DNA from: Ehrlichia sp028752135 | GTDB lineage: Bacteria; Pseudomonadota; Alphaproteobacteria; Rickettsiales; Anaplasmataceae | DNA length: 64,000 nt | NCBI GenBank assembly: GCA_028752135.1 | Contig: CP082782.1 | Coordinates: forward strand, 806,001 to 870,000 | Direction: 5' to 3' | Part shown: piece by piece, positions 11,291-21,375 of the stretch | Layout of the letters: each line of letters begins with the position of its first letter | Position numbering within the stretch: the stretch's first letter is position 1 | Notes under the pieces: model-generated | What the model was told of the DNA's origin: nothing | Seen by the model: only the letters and a program-made list of their open reading frames with translations | Databases searched by the model: none | Translations under genes and position numbers: made by a program

Positions 11291-12625
11291 TTGGATATTT
11301 TAAATATAGCTGAAGATGCTGTAAGAAAGATAAAAAATATGGGCTATATTGGTGATGTAATAATTTACCAGAATGATAGATTGTCATTATCACAACGTTT
11401 ACATAAGATTGATGAAATTATTCAATCCAAGGAATGTAGGATAGGGATCAGGGTAATTGTAAATAATAATCAGTTTGCTTGTATATCTTCTAATGAATTT
11501 TCTAATATTACAGAACTTATAAATAAAGCTATTTCAATGGCAAAGCTAGCTCCAGGAGATCCGTATATTTCTTTAAGTGATGATATTATTAATGAAGAAA
11601 ATTTACTAAGTAGTGATAATTTAAAAATACTAGATAAAACTACTGTTACACTTGATCAATGTAAAAAGATTATTGAAGATATGGAAAATGCTGCATTATC
11701 TTATAGTAGCAAGGTTACCAATTCTGAAGGATCATCATTTTCTCATGGTATAACAACTGCTGTCTTAGCAACTTCAAATGGTTTTGTAGGATCTTATAGT
11801 AAATCTAATTTTGCTAGTAGTATTTCTGTCATTGCTAGTATAGATGACAAAATGGAAGTAGGATATGATTTTTCTTCTGTATGTAATTTTAGTGATATAA
11901 AAGATCCAGTAAAGATAGGGAAAGAAGCTGCATCAAGAGCAGTTTGTAGATTAAATCCTAAAAAAGTACAAACTTGTAAGATGCCAATTATAATTGAAAA
12001 TAGGATTGCTAGGACATTATTGAAGGATTTTGCAAGTGCTATAAGGGGTGACAATATAGCTAATGAAGCTTCATTTTTAAGTAATTGTATTAATACTAAA
12101 GTTTTTCCAGATAATATTTCTATAGTAGATGATCCACTAATGATTGCTGGTGTTTCCTCTAGGCCTTTTGATGGGGAAGGAATTGTTGGAAATAAGAAAT
12201 TAGTGGTAGAAAATGGTATAATAAATACTTGGATTTTAGATATACGATCAGCTAATAGGCTTAAGCTTAAAAGTACAGGAAATGCTATAAGGCATTCTAA
12301 TGCATCAGTAAGTCCTGGAGTTAGCAATTTTTACATACAAAATGGTGATATTTCTGTCGAAGAGTTAATGTTAGATATAAAAGAAGGGCTTTATATTACT
12401 GATCTTTTTGGTTTTGGTGTTAATTTAATTACTGGTGATTATAGTCAAGGTGCAGCTGGATTTTTTATAGAAAATGGAAAAATATCTTATCCAGTAAATG
12501 AGATTACTATTGCTAGTAATTTACAACATATGTTTGCTGAAATGTCAGTTGCAAATGATTTGGTATTTTTTGGTTCAGTAAATTCGCCTACAATAAGAAT
12601 AAATAATATAACTGTTGCTGGATAA
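11291..12625 (+). CDS. pmbA: TldE/PmbA-type metalloprotease subunit
   Basis: TldD/TldE is a heterodimeric metalloprotease that trims unstructured peptides; TldE (PmbA) lacks the catalytic zinc site. I choose the TTG at 11291, which gives 444 aa and an N-terminus LDILNIAEDAVRKIKN, because a purine-rich Shine-Dalgarno (GTGGGGGAA, 11278-11286) precedes it and the codons upstream encode the FolE C-terminus in another frame. Family features include GSSFSHGITTAVLATSNGF near 185-200, ISIVDDPLMIAGVSSRPFDG and EGIVGNKKLVVENGI in the middle, and GNAIRHSNASVSPGVSNFYI then LFGFGVNLITGDYSQGAAGF at the C-terminus. The start lies 14 nt beyond the restored folE stop, suggesting co-transcription. Confidence 0.88.
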   Translation: MDILNIAEDAVRKIKNMGYIGDVIIYQNDRLSLSQRLHKIDEIIQSKECRIGIRVIVNNNQFACISSNEFSNITELINKAISMAKLAPGDPYISLSDDIINEENLLSSDNLKILDKTTVTLDQCKKIIEDMENAALSYSSKVTNSEGSSFSHGITTAVLATSNGFVGSYSKSNFASSISVIASIDDKMEVGYDFSSVCNFSDIKDPVKIGKEAASRAVCRLNPKKVQTCKMPIIIENRIARTLLKDFASAIRGDNIANEASFLSNCINTKVFPDNISIVDDPLMIAGVSSRPFDGEGIVGNKKLVVENGIINTWILDIRSANRLKLKSTGNAIRHSNASVSPGVSNFYIQNGDISVEELMLDIKEGLYITDLFGFGVNLITGDYSQGAAGFFIENGKISYPVNEITIASNLQHMFAEMSVANDLVFFGSVNSPTIRINNITVAG

Positions 12626-12889
12626 TTTATTTTGTTAAATATTTATAAAGGTTAGTTTCAAAATAGTGCTTTAAGATTAGCTTTAAGCTTTATTGATTGA
12701 ATACTGATTGATTTTTTTGTATAGCATGTTTTTAAATATGTGATTTTGACTGTTTTTATTATATTCTAAGAGTTGAATATTATGTATTATTTTAATTCTA
12801 CTATACAGCAGATAATTATAGAACAATTGCTAGATAAGTTTTCTGCTTAGTTTAAGATATTATATAATATTTTGAATATATAGGTATAT

Positions 12890-13903
12890 ATGGCTGATTA
12901 TGTAACTGATATAACAGTAATAGGAGCAGGACCTGTTGGAATATTTACTGTATTTCAAGCTGGTATGCTTAAGATGCATTGCTGTGTTATTGATGTATTA
13001 AGTGAAATTGGTGGTCAGTGTGTGGCTTTATATCCAGAGAAACCAATATATGATATACCAGGTTATCCAGTAATTAACGGTAAGGAATTAATAGATAATT
13101 TAAAAAAGCAGTCTGAACCATTTAATCCTCAATATTTATTAGGACAGTTAGCTGAAAGCATAGAAGATCATTCAGATTATTTTTTAATAAAAACTAGTAA
13201 AGGAATAGTTGTACAATGTAAAGTTATTGTAATAGCTGCTGGATCTGGAGCATTTGGTCCAAATCGTCTTCCTATAGATAATATTTGTGACTATGAAAGT
13301 AAATCGGTATTTTATCAGGTTAAGCAAGTTTCGGATTTTTACAATAAAAATATCATGATAGCTGGAGGAGGTGATTCAGCAGCTGATTGGGCGGTAGAGC
13401 TTGCTAAGATTGCAAAGCAGTTATACATAGTACATAGAAGAAGAAATTTTCGTTGTGCTCCTAATACTGAGTTACAGATAAAGAATTTATCACAAGATGG
13501 CAAAATAAAAATTATTGTTCCATACCAAGTGAAGGAACTGTGTGGTAAAGATGGTAAGTTAGATTCTATAATTGTTAAAAATATTACGAATAGTGAAGAG
13601 ATGACATTACAGGTTGATTATTTACTGCCATTTTTTGGTACGTCTGCAGATCTTGGTCCTATAGTAAATTGGGGAGTAGAAATAAAAGGTTATCAAATCA
13701 TTGTAGATAATGTAAGTTATAGAACAAATCGTGATAGAATATATGCAGTTGGTGATATAGCGACTTATCCAGGAAAAATAAAATTAATACTTACGGGATT
13801 TTCAGAATCTGCAATTGCATGTCATCATATGTATCATATAGTATATCCTAATTCTCCATTAAATTTCCAGTATTCGACTTCAAAAGGCGTACCGAAAACT
13901 TAG
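12890..13903 (+). CDS. Ferredoxin/flavodoxin-NADP+ reductase, thioredoxin-reductase-like
   Basis: This FAD- and NAD(P)H-binding oxidoreductase has 337 aa. The FAD motif is TVIGAGPVGIFTVFQAG near residue 10. SEIGGQCVALYPEKPIYDIP follows. The NAD(P)H motif is AGGGDSAADWAVELAKIA near 160, and YAVGDIATYPGKIKLI near 285 is the second FAD motif. There is no CxxC disulfide pair after the NADP site, which separates it from true thioredoxin reductase and points to the TrxR-like ferredoxin-NADP reductase group. It could feed electrons to the [2Fe-2S] ferredoxin of the ISC locus, although that link is inferred. Confidence 0.88.
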   Translation: MADYVTDITVIGAGPVGIFTVFQAGMLKMHCCVIDVLSEIGGQCVALYPEKPIYDIPGYPVINGKELIDNLKKQSEPFNPQYLLGQLAESIEDHSDYFLIKTSKGIVVQCKVIVIAAGSGAFGPNRLPIDNICDYESKSVFYQVKQVSDFYNKNIMIAGGGDSAADWAVELAKIAKQLYIVHRRRNFRCAPNTELQIKNLSQDGKIKIIVPYQVKELCGKDGKLDSIIVKNITNSEEMTLQVDYLLPFFGTSADLGPIVNWGVEIKGYQIIVDNVSYRTNRDRIYAVGDIATYPGKIKLILTGFSESAIACHHMYHIVYPNSPLNFQYSTSKGVPKT

Positions 13904-14189
13904 CTATATTTTTATATAAAAATTTTTGTATTAGATATCAATTATGTTATAAGCATAATTTAAAATCATTTTAGTTAGTTAAATGATTTTCTGTATTTAT
14001 TCAAATTGTACAGTCTATAGGTGAGATTCTTTCAGAAATTTTGTACATATTATTAAGTACCTACTATTATTGTATAGATATTTTTTTATTAAAAAATACG
14101 AAAGTATTAGTAGATTTTTTATGTGTAGTATTATAAAACTGCAGCTTGTGTAATTTTTGCTACGTAATTAATTTGTAATATTTTTTAAG

Positions 14190-14975
14190 TCATATACAAT
14201 TTGCAATTTGACAGAATTGTTTAATTGATAAATTTTCAGGACGTAAATTATTATCAATGTTAAGGGAGTATAAAATTTCATCTGTATTATTTATAAGTTT
14301 TTTTAATGTAGTACGTATCATTTTACGGCGTTGGTTAAATGTTATTTTTAATATTTGATATAGTTTACTATAGTCTACGCAAAATTTAGGTTCTGGTAGA
14401 ACGTTGATATTGATTACAGATGAGTGTACTTTAGGTTGTGGTGAAAATATTTCTGGTCCAAAATCTTGCATTTTATGTACATCAGATAGTAATTGGATAA
14501 GTATAGATAAGATGCCATAATTTTTATTGTTGGGTTGTGCTGCTATACGATCTGCAACTTCTTTTTGAAACATCAGTGTAAAGCTAGTAAAAAAATTGAT
14601 ATAGCTTGTCCATTTCATTAAGAGTGCTGTTGCGATATGGTAGGGTAAATTGGCTATTATTTTTACTGGAGGTTTTACTATATTTCGTAAATCAACATGT
14701 AATGCATCTGACAATATAAATTCATATTTTCCTTGAAAATCTTTAACTATTTTATGATGAATTGATGATAGCCTACTGTCTTTCTCTATAGAGATTAATT
14801 TTTTTGGATTTTTTTTCAATATTGAATGAGTCATTGTGCCAAGTCCAGGGCCAATTTCTATTATTGAGTAATCGCTTATGTTACCAGCATAACTAACTAT
14901 TTTATCTGTAATCTTAGTGGAAGAAATAAAACATTGGCTTAATTCTTTTTTAGGATTTATGTAACTATAATTCAT
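14190..14975 (-). CDS. rsmA: 16S rRNA dimethyladenosine transferase KsgA/RsmA
   Basis: The enzyme dimethylates two adjacent adenosines in the terminal hairpin of 16S rRNA during 30S maturation, using S-adenosylmethionine. The product is 261 aa. SQCFISSTKITDKIV is the N-terminal family motif; IIEIGPGLGTMTHSIL is the SAM-binding loop. IANLPYHIATALLMKW carries the catalytic N-L-P-Y tetrad. The C-terminal domain has FSPQPKVHSSVININV and ITFNQRRKMIRTTLK. It stands alone, convergent with the reductase gene, and is divergent from tRNA-Thr. Confidence 0.94.
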   Translation of the reverse strand: MNYSYINPKKELSQCFISSTKITDKIVSYAGNISDYSIIEIGPGLGTMTHSILKKNPKKLISIEKDSRLSSIHHKIVKDFQGKYEFILSDALHVDLRNIVKPPVKIIANLPYHIATALLMKWTSYINFFTSFTLMFQKEVADRIAAQPNNKNYGILSILIQLLSDVHKMQDFGPEIFSPQPKVHSSVININVLPEPKFCVDYSKLYQILKITFNQRRKMIRTTLKKLINNTDEILYSLNIDNNLRPENLSIKQFCQIANCI

Positions 14976-15053
14976 AATATATCATAAGTTATCATTACAA
15001 TTATTGTACTCCAAAATAATATGAATAGATATGAAATTATGGTTTATAGCTGT

Positions 15054-15080
15054 TGACTTTTATAATATTATATGTAGAAT
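15054..15080 (+). promoter_or_regulatory. Predicted sigma-70-type promoter for tRNA-Thr
   Basis: TTGACT at 15054-15059 and TAGAAT at 15075-15080 are separated by 15 nt, and the predicted start falls just before the tRNA 5' end at 15095. The spacing is slightly short. Confidence 0.45.
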
Positions 15081-15094
15081 TGCTAAACATTCTA

Positions 15095-15167
<73 letters not shown>

Positions 15168-15188
15168 CGTTTAGTATTTAGTAGTTTT

Positions 15189-15911
15189 ATGTCATTGCTC
15201 ATCGTTGCTAATTGGAAGATGTATGGTGACTTTCTTACCTTTTCTTCTTTTACAGAAGGGTTAAGTAATCGCTTATCTAGTATAAAGGGTGGTTTGGAGG
15301 TAGTTTTATGTCCTCCTTTTATTGCTCTGTCTAATTTAGTTGATTGTATTCCTAATATTAAGTTTGGTGCGCAAAATTGTTTTTATGAGATGGAGGGTAA
15401 GTATACTGGAGAAGTTAGTCCTCAAATGCTCTATAATTGTGGGTGTAGTTATGTAATAGTAGGACATTCTGAAAGAAGGAATATATTTCATGAGTCTGAT
15501 TCTGATGTTCAATTGAAAGCAATTTCTGCGGTAAAATCAGGTTTAATACCAATTGTGTGCATTGGTGAAACTTTGCTAGATAGAGATAATAATAGGCTGA
15601 AAGATGCTTTGTTAAATCAGTGCTATAATTCTTTTCCTAAAGATGGTAAGTTTGTTATAGCATATGAACCAGTTTGGGCAATAGGAGGTAATGAAATACC
15701 TTCTATTGATATGATAGTTGAAGCTTTAGATATTATCAGATCATATAATAGCACATCTGATATAATATATGGTGGAGCAGTAAACCAGGATAATGTTAAA
15801 GATGTCATGGGTATAAATCAATTATCTGGTGTTTTAGTTGGTGGTGCTAGTTTAAAATTGGATAGCTTTTGTAATATAATATATGGTGCTATAGATGTGA
15901 GGCAAAACTGA
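15189..15911 (+). CDS. tpiA: Triosephosphate isomerase TpiA
   Basis: TpiA interconverts dihydroxyacetone phosphate and glyceraldehyde 3-phosphate. Ehrlichia lacks full glycolysis, so here it probably serves gluconeogenic and lipid-precursor traffic. The product is 240 aa, typical length. NWKMYG near residue 8 carries the substrate Asn and Lys. YVIVGHSERRNIFHE near 88 carries the catalytic His. VIAYEPVWAIGGNE near 155 carries the catalytic Glu in the expected loop. IIYGGAVNQDN and GVLVGGASLKLDSF are the phosphate-binding ends of the barrel. Its stop codon overlaps the start of the next gene (TGATG), suggesting translational coupling. Confidence 0.95.
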   Translation: MSLLIVANWKMYGDFLTFSSFTEGLSNRLSSIKGGLEVVLCPPFIALSNLVDCIPNIKFGAQNCFYEMEGKYTGEVSPQMLYNCGCSYVIVGHSERRNIFHESDSDVQLKAISAVKSGLIPIVCIGETLLDRDNNRLKDALLNQCYNSFPKDGKFVIAYEPVWAIGGNEIPSIDMIVEALDIIRSYNSTSDIIYGGAVNQDNVKDVMGINQLSGVLVGGASLKLDSFCNIIYGAIDVRQN

Positions 15912-16894
15912 TGAAAAAAATGTTGATTACTTTTTTATGTATTGTTAGTGTGTTTTTTAATACTGCGATTGCCTCAGTAGATAATGAGAATAGTAAGCAA
16001 TATATTTTAATTGGTACTGGTTCTATGACAGGTGTATATTACCCTATAGGAGGTAGCATATGCAGGTTTATAGCGAGTGACTATGGTAAGGATATTAATA
16101 ATAAAGTAATTTGTTCTATTTCTTCTACTACTGGTAGTGTATATAATTTAAATTCTATACGTTATTCAAATATGGATATAAGCATTGTTCAATCAGATTT
16201 GGAATATTATGCGTATAATGGGCTTGGTTTTTATGAGAAAATGCCTCCAATGGAGAATTTAAGGCTGTTGTCGTCATTGCATAGGGAATATCTTACTTTT
16301 GTTGTTAGAAAAAATTCAAATATATCAGTGATTGATGATATCAAGGGTAAAAGGGTAAATATAGGTAGTCCTGGTACTGGTGTGAGAGTTGCTATGCTGA
16401 AATTATTAAAGGAGAAAGGTTGGAGCAAGAAAGATTTTTCTGTTATGGCAGAACTAAAGTCTTCAGAGCAAGCTCAAGCTTTATGTGATAATAAAATTGA
16501 TGTAATGGTGGATGTTATTGGACATCCTAATGCTTTAATTCAAGAAGCGTCTGCAACTTGTGCTATAACATTTATTCCTTTAGATGATAAGTTGATTAAT
16601 GACTTACATATGAAGTATCCTTATTATCAAAAAGATATTATTAATGGTAGTTTATATAATAGTTCATCAGATATACGGACTGTATCAGTGAAAGCGTCTT
16701 TAGTTACGACAACTGATTTAAGTGATGACTTAGCATATAAAGTTGTAAAATCCTTAGTAACTCATCTTCATGAGCTTCGTGGTATTACTGGAGCTTTAAA
16801 AACTCTTACTGTAAAAGATATGGTAAGGTCAGATGTTTTACCTTTACACAATGGTGCTAAACGTTACTATAAAGAGATTGGTGCTATAGATTAA
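15911..16894 (+). CDS. TAXI-family TRAP transporter solute-binding protein
   Basis: This is a 327-aa periplasmic binding protein. The N-terminus MKKMLITFLCIVSVFFNTAI is a signal peptide with likely cleavage after AIAS. The mature protein opens with ILIGTGSMTGVYYPIGG, the TAXI signature, followed by STTGSVYNLNSIRYSNMDI and IVQSDLEYYAYNG. The middle has KGKRVNIGSPGTGVRVAM, also typical. Such proteins deliver organic acids or amino acids to a TRAP permease; the substrate cannot be read from the sequence. No TRAP membrane gene is adjacent. It overlaps tpiA by one base and is followed 21 nt later by tsaD. Confidence 0.88.
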   Translation: MKKMLITFLCIVSVFFNTAIASVDNENSKQYILIGTGSMTGVYYPIGGSICRFIASDYGKDINNKVICSISSTTGSVYNLNSIRYSNMDISIVQSDLEYYAYNGLGFYEKMPPMENLRLLSSLHREYLTFVVRKNSNISVIDDIKGKRVNIGSPGTGVRVAMLKLLKEKGWSKKDFSVMAELKSSEQAQALCDNKIDVMVDVIGHPNALIQEASATCAITFIPLDDKLINDLHMKYPYYQKDIINGSLYNSSSDIRTVSVKASLVTTTDLSDDLAYKVVKSLVTHLHELRGITGALKTLTVKDMVRSDVLPLHNGAKRYYKEIGAID

Positions 16895-16915
16895 AAATAT
16901 GTTATAAAATTATAC

Positions 16916-17952
16916 ATGGTCAAAAAAACGGTATTAGGAATAGAGACGAGTTGTGATGAAACTGCAGTTGCTATTGTAAATAGTAATAAAGAAGTTTTAT
17001 CACATAAAATTCTTTCACAGAGAGAACATCTTCCATATGGTGGTGTTGTGCCGGAGATTGCTTCTCGTGCTCATATAAATTATTTGTATGAATTAACTGT
17101 CAATTGTTTAGAAGAATCAAGATTTTTGTTAGAAGATATAGATGCTATAGCTGTTACTTCTGGACCGGGGCTTATTGGAAGTTTAATAGTAGGAGTAATG
17201 ATGGCTAAAGGAATTTCTAGTGTAACTAATAAACCTATAATTGAAGTCAACCATTTAGAAGCTCATGCTTTAATCATTCGTATGTTTTATGAAATTGATT
17301 TTCCCTTTTTAGTATTGATAATATCTGGAGGACATTGTCAATTTTTAATAGCACATGATGTAGGTCATTATTGTAAATTAGGTTCTTCTTTAGATGATTC
17401 ACTAGGTGAGGTGTTTGATAAAGTAGCGAGAATGCTGAATCTAGGATATCCTGGAGGTCCAATAATTGAAAAAAATCTTTAATGGGTAATAGCAAAAGAT
17501 TTATTTTACCACGAGCATTGGTTCATCGTTCTGGATGTGATTTTTCTTTCTCTGGAATTAAAACTGCTGTAAAAAATATTATTGCAAATCAGCAGTGCAT
17601 AGATCATGAGTTGGTATGTGATATTTCAGCATCTTTTCAAGATTGTGTTGGTGATATACTTGTCAATAGGATTAGAAATGCAATGTTAATATCAAGATCT
17701 ATAGATCATAAAATTAGTAAATTGGTAGTTGCAGGGGGAGTAGCTGCTAATCAACAATTACGCAATCGTATATTAATGTATGCACGTGATAATAGTTTTG
17801 AAGTATTATATCCTCCAGGTGAGTTATGTACTGATAATGGAATCATGGTAGGATGGGCTGGTATTGAAAATTTAGCTAAGGGTTATACCTCAAATTTAGA
17901 TTTTACTCCAAAGGCAAGATGGCCTTTAGAGAACTTAAAACAATTTTCATAG
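16916..17952 (+). pseudogene. tsaD: tRNA N6-threonylcarbamoyladenosine transferase TsaD, frame broken at an A7 run
   Basis: TsaD transfers threonylcarbamoyl to A37 of ANN-decoding tRNAs and is essential in most bacteria. The first part (16916-17482) has VLGIETSCDETAVAIV, GGVVPEIASRAHINYL, VNHLEAHAL with the metal-binding histidines, LIISGGHCQFLIA and DDSLGEVFDKVARMLNLGYP. The second part (17482-17952) resumes with GNSKRFILPRAL and has FSFSGIKTAVKN, VAGGVAANQQLRNRI and CTDNGIMVGWAG. Everything expected is present except one base: an eighth A in the A7 run at 17469-17475 gives IIEKKSLMGNSKRF and one protein of about 345 aa. Given likely essentiality, miscalled homopolymer length or slippage is more likely than a dead gene. 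Confidence 0.87.
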
Positions 17953-18882
17953 TGTAAGCCCTTAGAATAACTTGAAGTTTAGAAAATATAAATTGGTTTA
18001 ATTCTGGAAAAAATATAATTAAATTTTAAAGGTAAGACTTAAGAGTCTAGTAAATGTATACGTTATATTTATTACTATTATGATTAGAAATAGTACTTAA
18101 GGTGAACAAATTCTATATTGGTATATTGTACCTTTTTATATATGAATTGGTACATGTTGATCAATAGTATTAAAAAAGCATAGCTATTATATAGTAAAGT
18201 TCATGAATTTTTTAGTAAAAAGTCGTTTAGGAATGCTGATACTTAACTATATATTTTAGTGTGTGTTCTGAAATGTCAGAAGAATATTAGATTGAGATAA
18301 AGAAATATATTAATTTATATGCTAGTTATTAAAAGATTAGTATCAAATTTCATATTTAATTATAGAAAAATTCTCTGTATTTTTTGTATTCTTTGTAAGT
18401 GCTGTATTAAAATACTATGATTTTCAATATGTTGAAGCTTATTTATATAATATAACTTTAGAACTTAAAGCAGATGAATTAAGCTTGCAATAATATTGAT
18501 TATATATTTATAATAGAAAAAAGATACTTACTAGGATTTATATATTAACAATTTTGTGTCTTATAAGTGTTGCATAGTGTGTATATTTATAGAAAATAAT
18601 ACCATTAAAGATTATAAAGAAATATAATGCTAATAACCTAATAAAAAGTGCACATGATAGGATGTTATTATAATAATACGAGTAAGTTAATATAAAATTG
18701 GGCATTGAATAACAATATATTATAAGTAAGACTAAAAGTATTTTATTAGTATAATATTTAAGGTAGGGTATAGATATTTATAGTATACAAGCTATTGTAT
18801 GTATTAAATTTATCTAATTAGATATTCAACAATAGTGATTTTATATTTCTAATTATGTATTTAAATACCTATATAGGTATAT
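17953..18882. other. Non-coding gap of 930 bp
   Basis: The sequence is highly A+T-rich. I see no convincing open frame, tRNA or strong hairpin between tsaD and the convergent RDD gene. It may be residue of a decayed gene, but I can identify no homology by eye. Confidence 0.5.
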
Positions 18883-19424
18883 TTAATTATTGTTATGATA
18901 ATTTTTTAAACTTGTATTTGTGACTACAACAGTATTTGCAATCTTATCATGCCATGTTTGTTTACGGTGATTGAAGTTGCACCACAGTATTCCTATGCAA
19001 AATGGAATGCAAGAAAGAAAAGAAGCAAAAACACGTTTTGTTGATTGAAGAAATGTTATTTTTTGGAAATTTGTTGCATCAACAACTCTTAATCCTGTAA
19101 GAAATTTTCCTAATGTTGCAGAAAATTTTACCCAACTATATGTAGCATATATGTATAACACAATCATTTGAATAATTTGCCCAATGATAATTTTATATAC
19201 ATATTTATTTTTAATTTGTGTTTCTTGCTCAGTTAATGATACACTCATTTTATATTTTTCTGTGATTTTTATCATGGTGTTGTCTTCTTGCTTATATATG
19301 ACAAAATACGAATATATATTGTGTATTGTTTGTAAGACAAATATTAGTATTGCTAAGTCTATTAATATACTGGTAAACCTTCTGATACCTCCTGAATAAC
19401 AGATGCTATTATTAAATTGATCAT
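18883..19424 (-). pseudogene. RDD-family membrane protein, start region probably frameshifted
   Basis: RDD proteins are small integral membrane proteins, mostly of unknown function, with some acting in ion transport. The clear open part (18883-19275) has a membrane helix IIIGQIIQMIVLYIYATYSW, then SATLGKFLTGLRVVD, which is the usual G-K-x-x-x-G-L-R-V-V motif, and at the end RKQTWHDKIANTVVV. The same frame continues upstream without a stop as GGIRRFTSILIDLAILIFVL, the R-x-x-x-x-x-x-D helix that names the family, so a start at 19275 would cut off helix 1. No ATG lies in that frame. The ATG at 19424-19422 (M-I-N) is one frame off, and one extra base near 19414-19416 would join them. A non-standard start codon is the alternative. 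Confidence 0.65.
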
Positions 19425-19662
19425 GTTTATTTTTTTTAAAAAAGGTAAGTACTTATACAAAAACATTTTATATAACTCTAAGATAGATTTTTAATACTGA
19501 TATTTATACTATATGAAGTTAAATACAATAATATTTTGTAAAAAAATGAAGTTCTAATATCAGCAAAGTTTATAATAAAGTAAGAGTTATGCTAATAATT
19601 GCTATTGAAAATTTATAAATATAATGTATGTACATTTTGTTCATATTTAAGGATTTGTATAA

Positions 19663-20016
19663 ATGAAAATACAAATAAGTGGATTAGTTGTGTATTGTTG
19701 TATAGGTCTTCGTCATTGGGAAAGAGTTCTGAAGCAAAAGATAATAATAGATTGTGAATTAACTATTCAGCAGACTGATGGTTTTATACAAGATATTAAT
19801 GATACTATTGATTATAGTGTGTTTGTGAATGAACTAGTTGGTTTTATAAATACAAATAGTTTTTCATTGATAGAGACAATGGCATCACATTTATTAGCTT
19901 ATATTATTAAAGATAAAAAAATTTGTCATTGTTATTTGAAATTATATAAACCTTTTGCTCTTGGAAAGAATGCTGATATTAGCATTATAGTAGAATCTAA
20001 AAAATTGAGAACTTAG
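19663..20016 (+). CDS. folB: Dihydroneopterin aldolase FolB
   Basis: FolB cleaves dihydroneopterin to 6-hydroxymethyl-dihydropterin and glycolaldehyde in folate synthesis, downstream of FolE. The product is 117 aa, the usual size. It begins KIQISGLVVYCCIGLRHWER, the family N-terminus with the conserved Glu. DTIDYSVFVNELVGFI and FSLIETMASHLLAYI are the central helices. CYLKLYKPFALG near residue 90 holds the conserved Lys-Pro pair. It lies 69 bp upstream of mdh on the same strand. Confidence 0.87.
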   Translation: MKIQISGLVVYCCIGLRHWERVLKQKIIIDCELTIQQTDGFIQDINDTIDYSVFVNELVGFINTNSFSLIETMASHLLAYIIKDKKICHCYLKLYKPFALGKNADISIIVESKKLRT

Positions 20017-20084
20017 GTTAATTTTTAGGTGTTGTTATGTTTGTATAATTATATAAAGTTTATAAATTTAGTATAGGATATAAT

Positions 20085-21026
20085 ATGATTAAACGTAAAA
20101 AAGTTGCTCTTATTGGCGCAGGTAATATTGGAGGTATGGTAGCATATTTAAGTAGGTTAAGAGATTTAGGAGATGTGGTGTTATTGGATACTAATGATGG
20201 TTTAGCTAAAGGAAAAGCTCTTGATATGGCTGAATCTTCTCCTATAGGAAGGTATCAAGGAGAAATATTTGGTACTAATAATTATGCTGATATTGAAAAT
20301 GCTGATGCAATTGTTGTCACTGCAGGAATAGCTAGAAAGCCTGGTATGAGCCGTGATGATTTAATTAATACCAACGTCAATATTATAAAAGAAATAGCAG
20401 GTAATATAAAAAAATATGCTCCTAATGCATTTGTTATTGTAGTTACTAATCCGCTTGATGTTATGGTTTTAGCTATGTATAAATATTCAAATTTATCAGA
20501 CAATATGATTGTTGGAATGGCTGGTATACTTGATGCAGCAAGATTTTCTTATTTTATTGCAAAAGAACTAAATGTTTCAGTAAATAATGTTAATTCTTTA
20601 GTATTAGGTGGTCATGGAAATATGATGTTACCTCTAATTAGATATTCATCAGTTGGTGGAATATCTATTGCAGACTTAATCAAAATAGGTATGATTACGC
20701 AAGATAAAGTTGATGAGATTATAGAGAGGACTAGAAAAGGAGGGGAAGAAATAGTAGGTTTGTTGAAAACAGGATCAGCTTATTATGCTCCTGCTGAATC
20801 TGCTGTGCTAATGCTTGATTCATATTTAAATGATAGAAGATTAATATTGCCTTGCTCTGCTTATTTAAAAGGTGAATATGGAGTTCATGATCTATTTGTG
20901 GGTGTTCCTGTAGTTATCGGAAAAAATGGAGTTGAGAAAATAATAGAGTTACAGTTAACTAAGGAAGAAAATGATATATTTAATAATTCTGTGAAATTAA
21001 TAAAAAATTTAGTGAGCAGTATCTGA
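20085..21026 (+). CDS. mdh: Malate dehydrogenase
   Basis: Mdh is the NAD-dependent TCA-cycle enzyme interconverting malate and oxaloacetate. It has 313 aa of the LDH-like MDH type found in alphaproteobacteria. The Rossmann motif is VALIGAGNIGGMVAYL. The mobile loop reads GIARKPGMSRDDLI, with the Arg expected for malate rather than lactate. VTNPLDVMV and MAGILDAARFSYFIA follow. The catalytic His is in VLGGHGNMMLPLIRYSSVGG. The C-terminus has YGVHDLFVGVPVVIGKNGVE. The gene is intact. Confidence 0.95.
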   Translation: MIKRKKVALIGAGNIGGMVAYLSRLRDLGDVVLLDTNDGLAKGKALDMAESSPIGRYQGEIFGTNNYADIENADAIVVTAGIARKPGMSRDDLINTNVNIIKEIAGNIKKYAPNAFVIVVTNPLDVMVLAMYKYSNLSDNMIVGMAGILDAARFSYFIAKELNVSVNNVNSLVLGGHGNMMLPLIRYSSVGGISIADLIKIGMITQDKVDEIIERTRKGGEEIVGLLKTGSAYYAPAESAVLMLDSYLNDRRLILPCSAYLKGEYGVHDLFVGVPVVIGKNGVEKIIELQLTKEENDIFNNSVKLIKNLVSSI

Positions 21027-21138
21027 GTATTGAGATATTAGTTATTTTTTTGTAACAGGGTTAAAATTTTTTTATTGAGTGATGTATATTTATGTTTATT
21101 CACAAATATGTGAATGAGGGAAAAAAATATAAGCATAA

Positions 21139-21375
21139 ATGAAAATTGTTAAAAAATCTACTGCTATTGTTAACTTAAATATATCAGTTATAATTATAAT
21201 AGATAGTTGGTACTTTGTGTTGTCTGGCTATGTAACTGAAGTACAATTTTTAAATGTGTTGGAAAAAAGTCATAATATTCTTAGATCCATTGCGATTGTT
21301 TTTGGAAAAGTTGCACTTAGTAAGAAATATGAAGTTCTTGGTATGCTAAAAAATGACAATTATCTATTTCTTTAA
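21139..21375 (+). CDS. Small hypothetical protein
   Basis: This is a 78-codon frame with a hydrophobic N-terminal half (IVNLNISVIIIIDSWYFVL) that could be one membrane helix. A purine-rich GAGGGA lies about 20 nt upstream, which is too far for a good ribosome site. I recognise no family. In such A+T-rich DNA a frame this long can arise by chance, so the entry is weak. Confidence 0.25.
   Translation: MKIVKKSTAIVNLNISVIIIIDSWYFVLSGYVTEVQFLNVLEKSHNILRSIAIVFGKVALSKKYEVLGMLKNDNYLFL

Noticed and set aside
12781..12849. A 22-codon frame between pmbA and the reductase gene
   Set aside because: It is too short, lacks a ribosome site and has no recognisable features.
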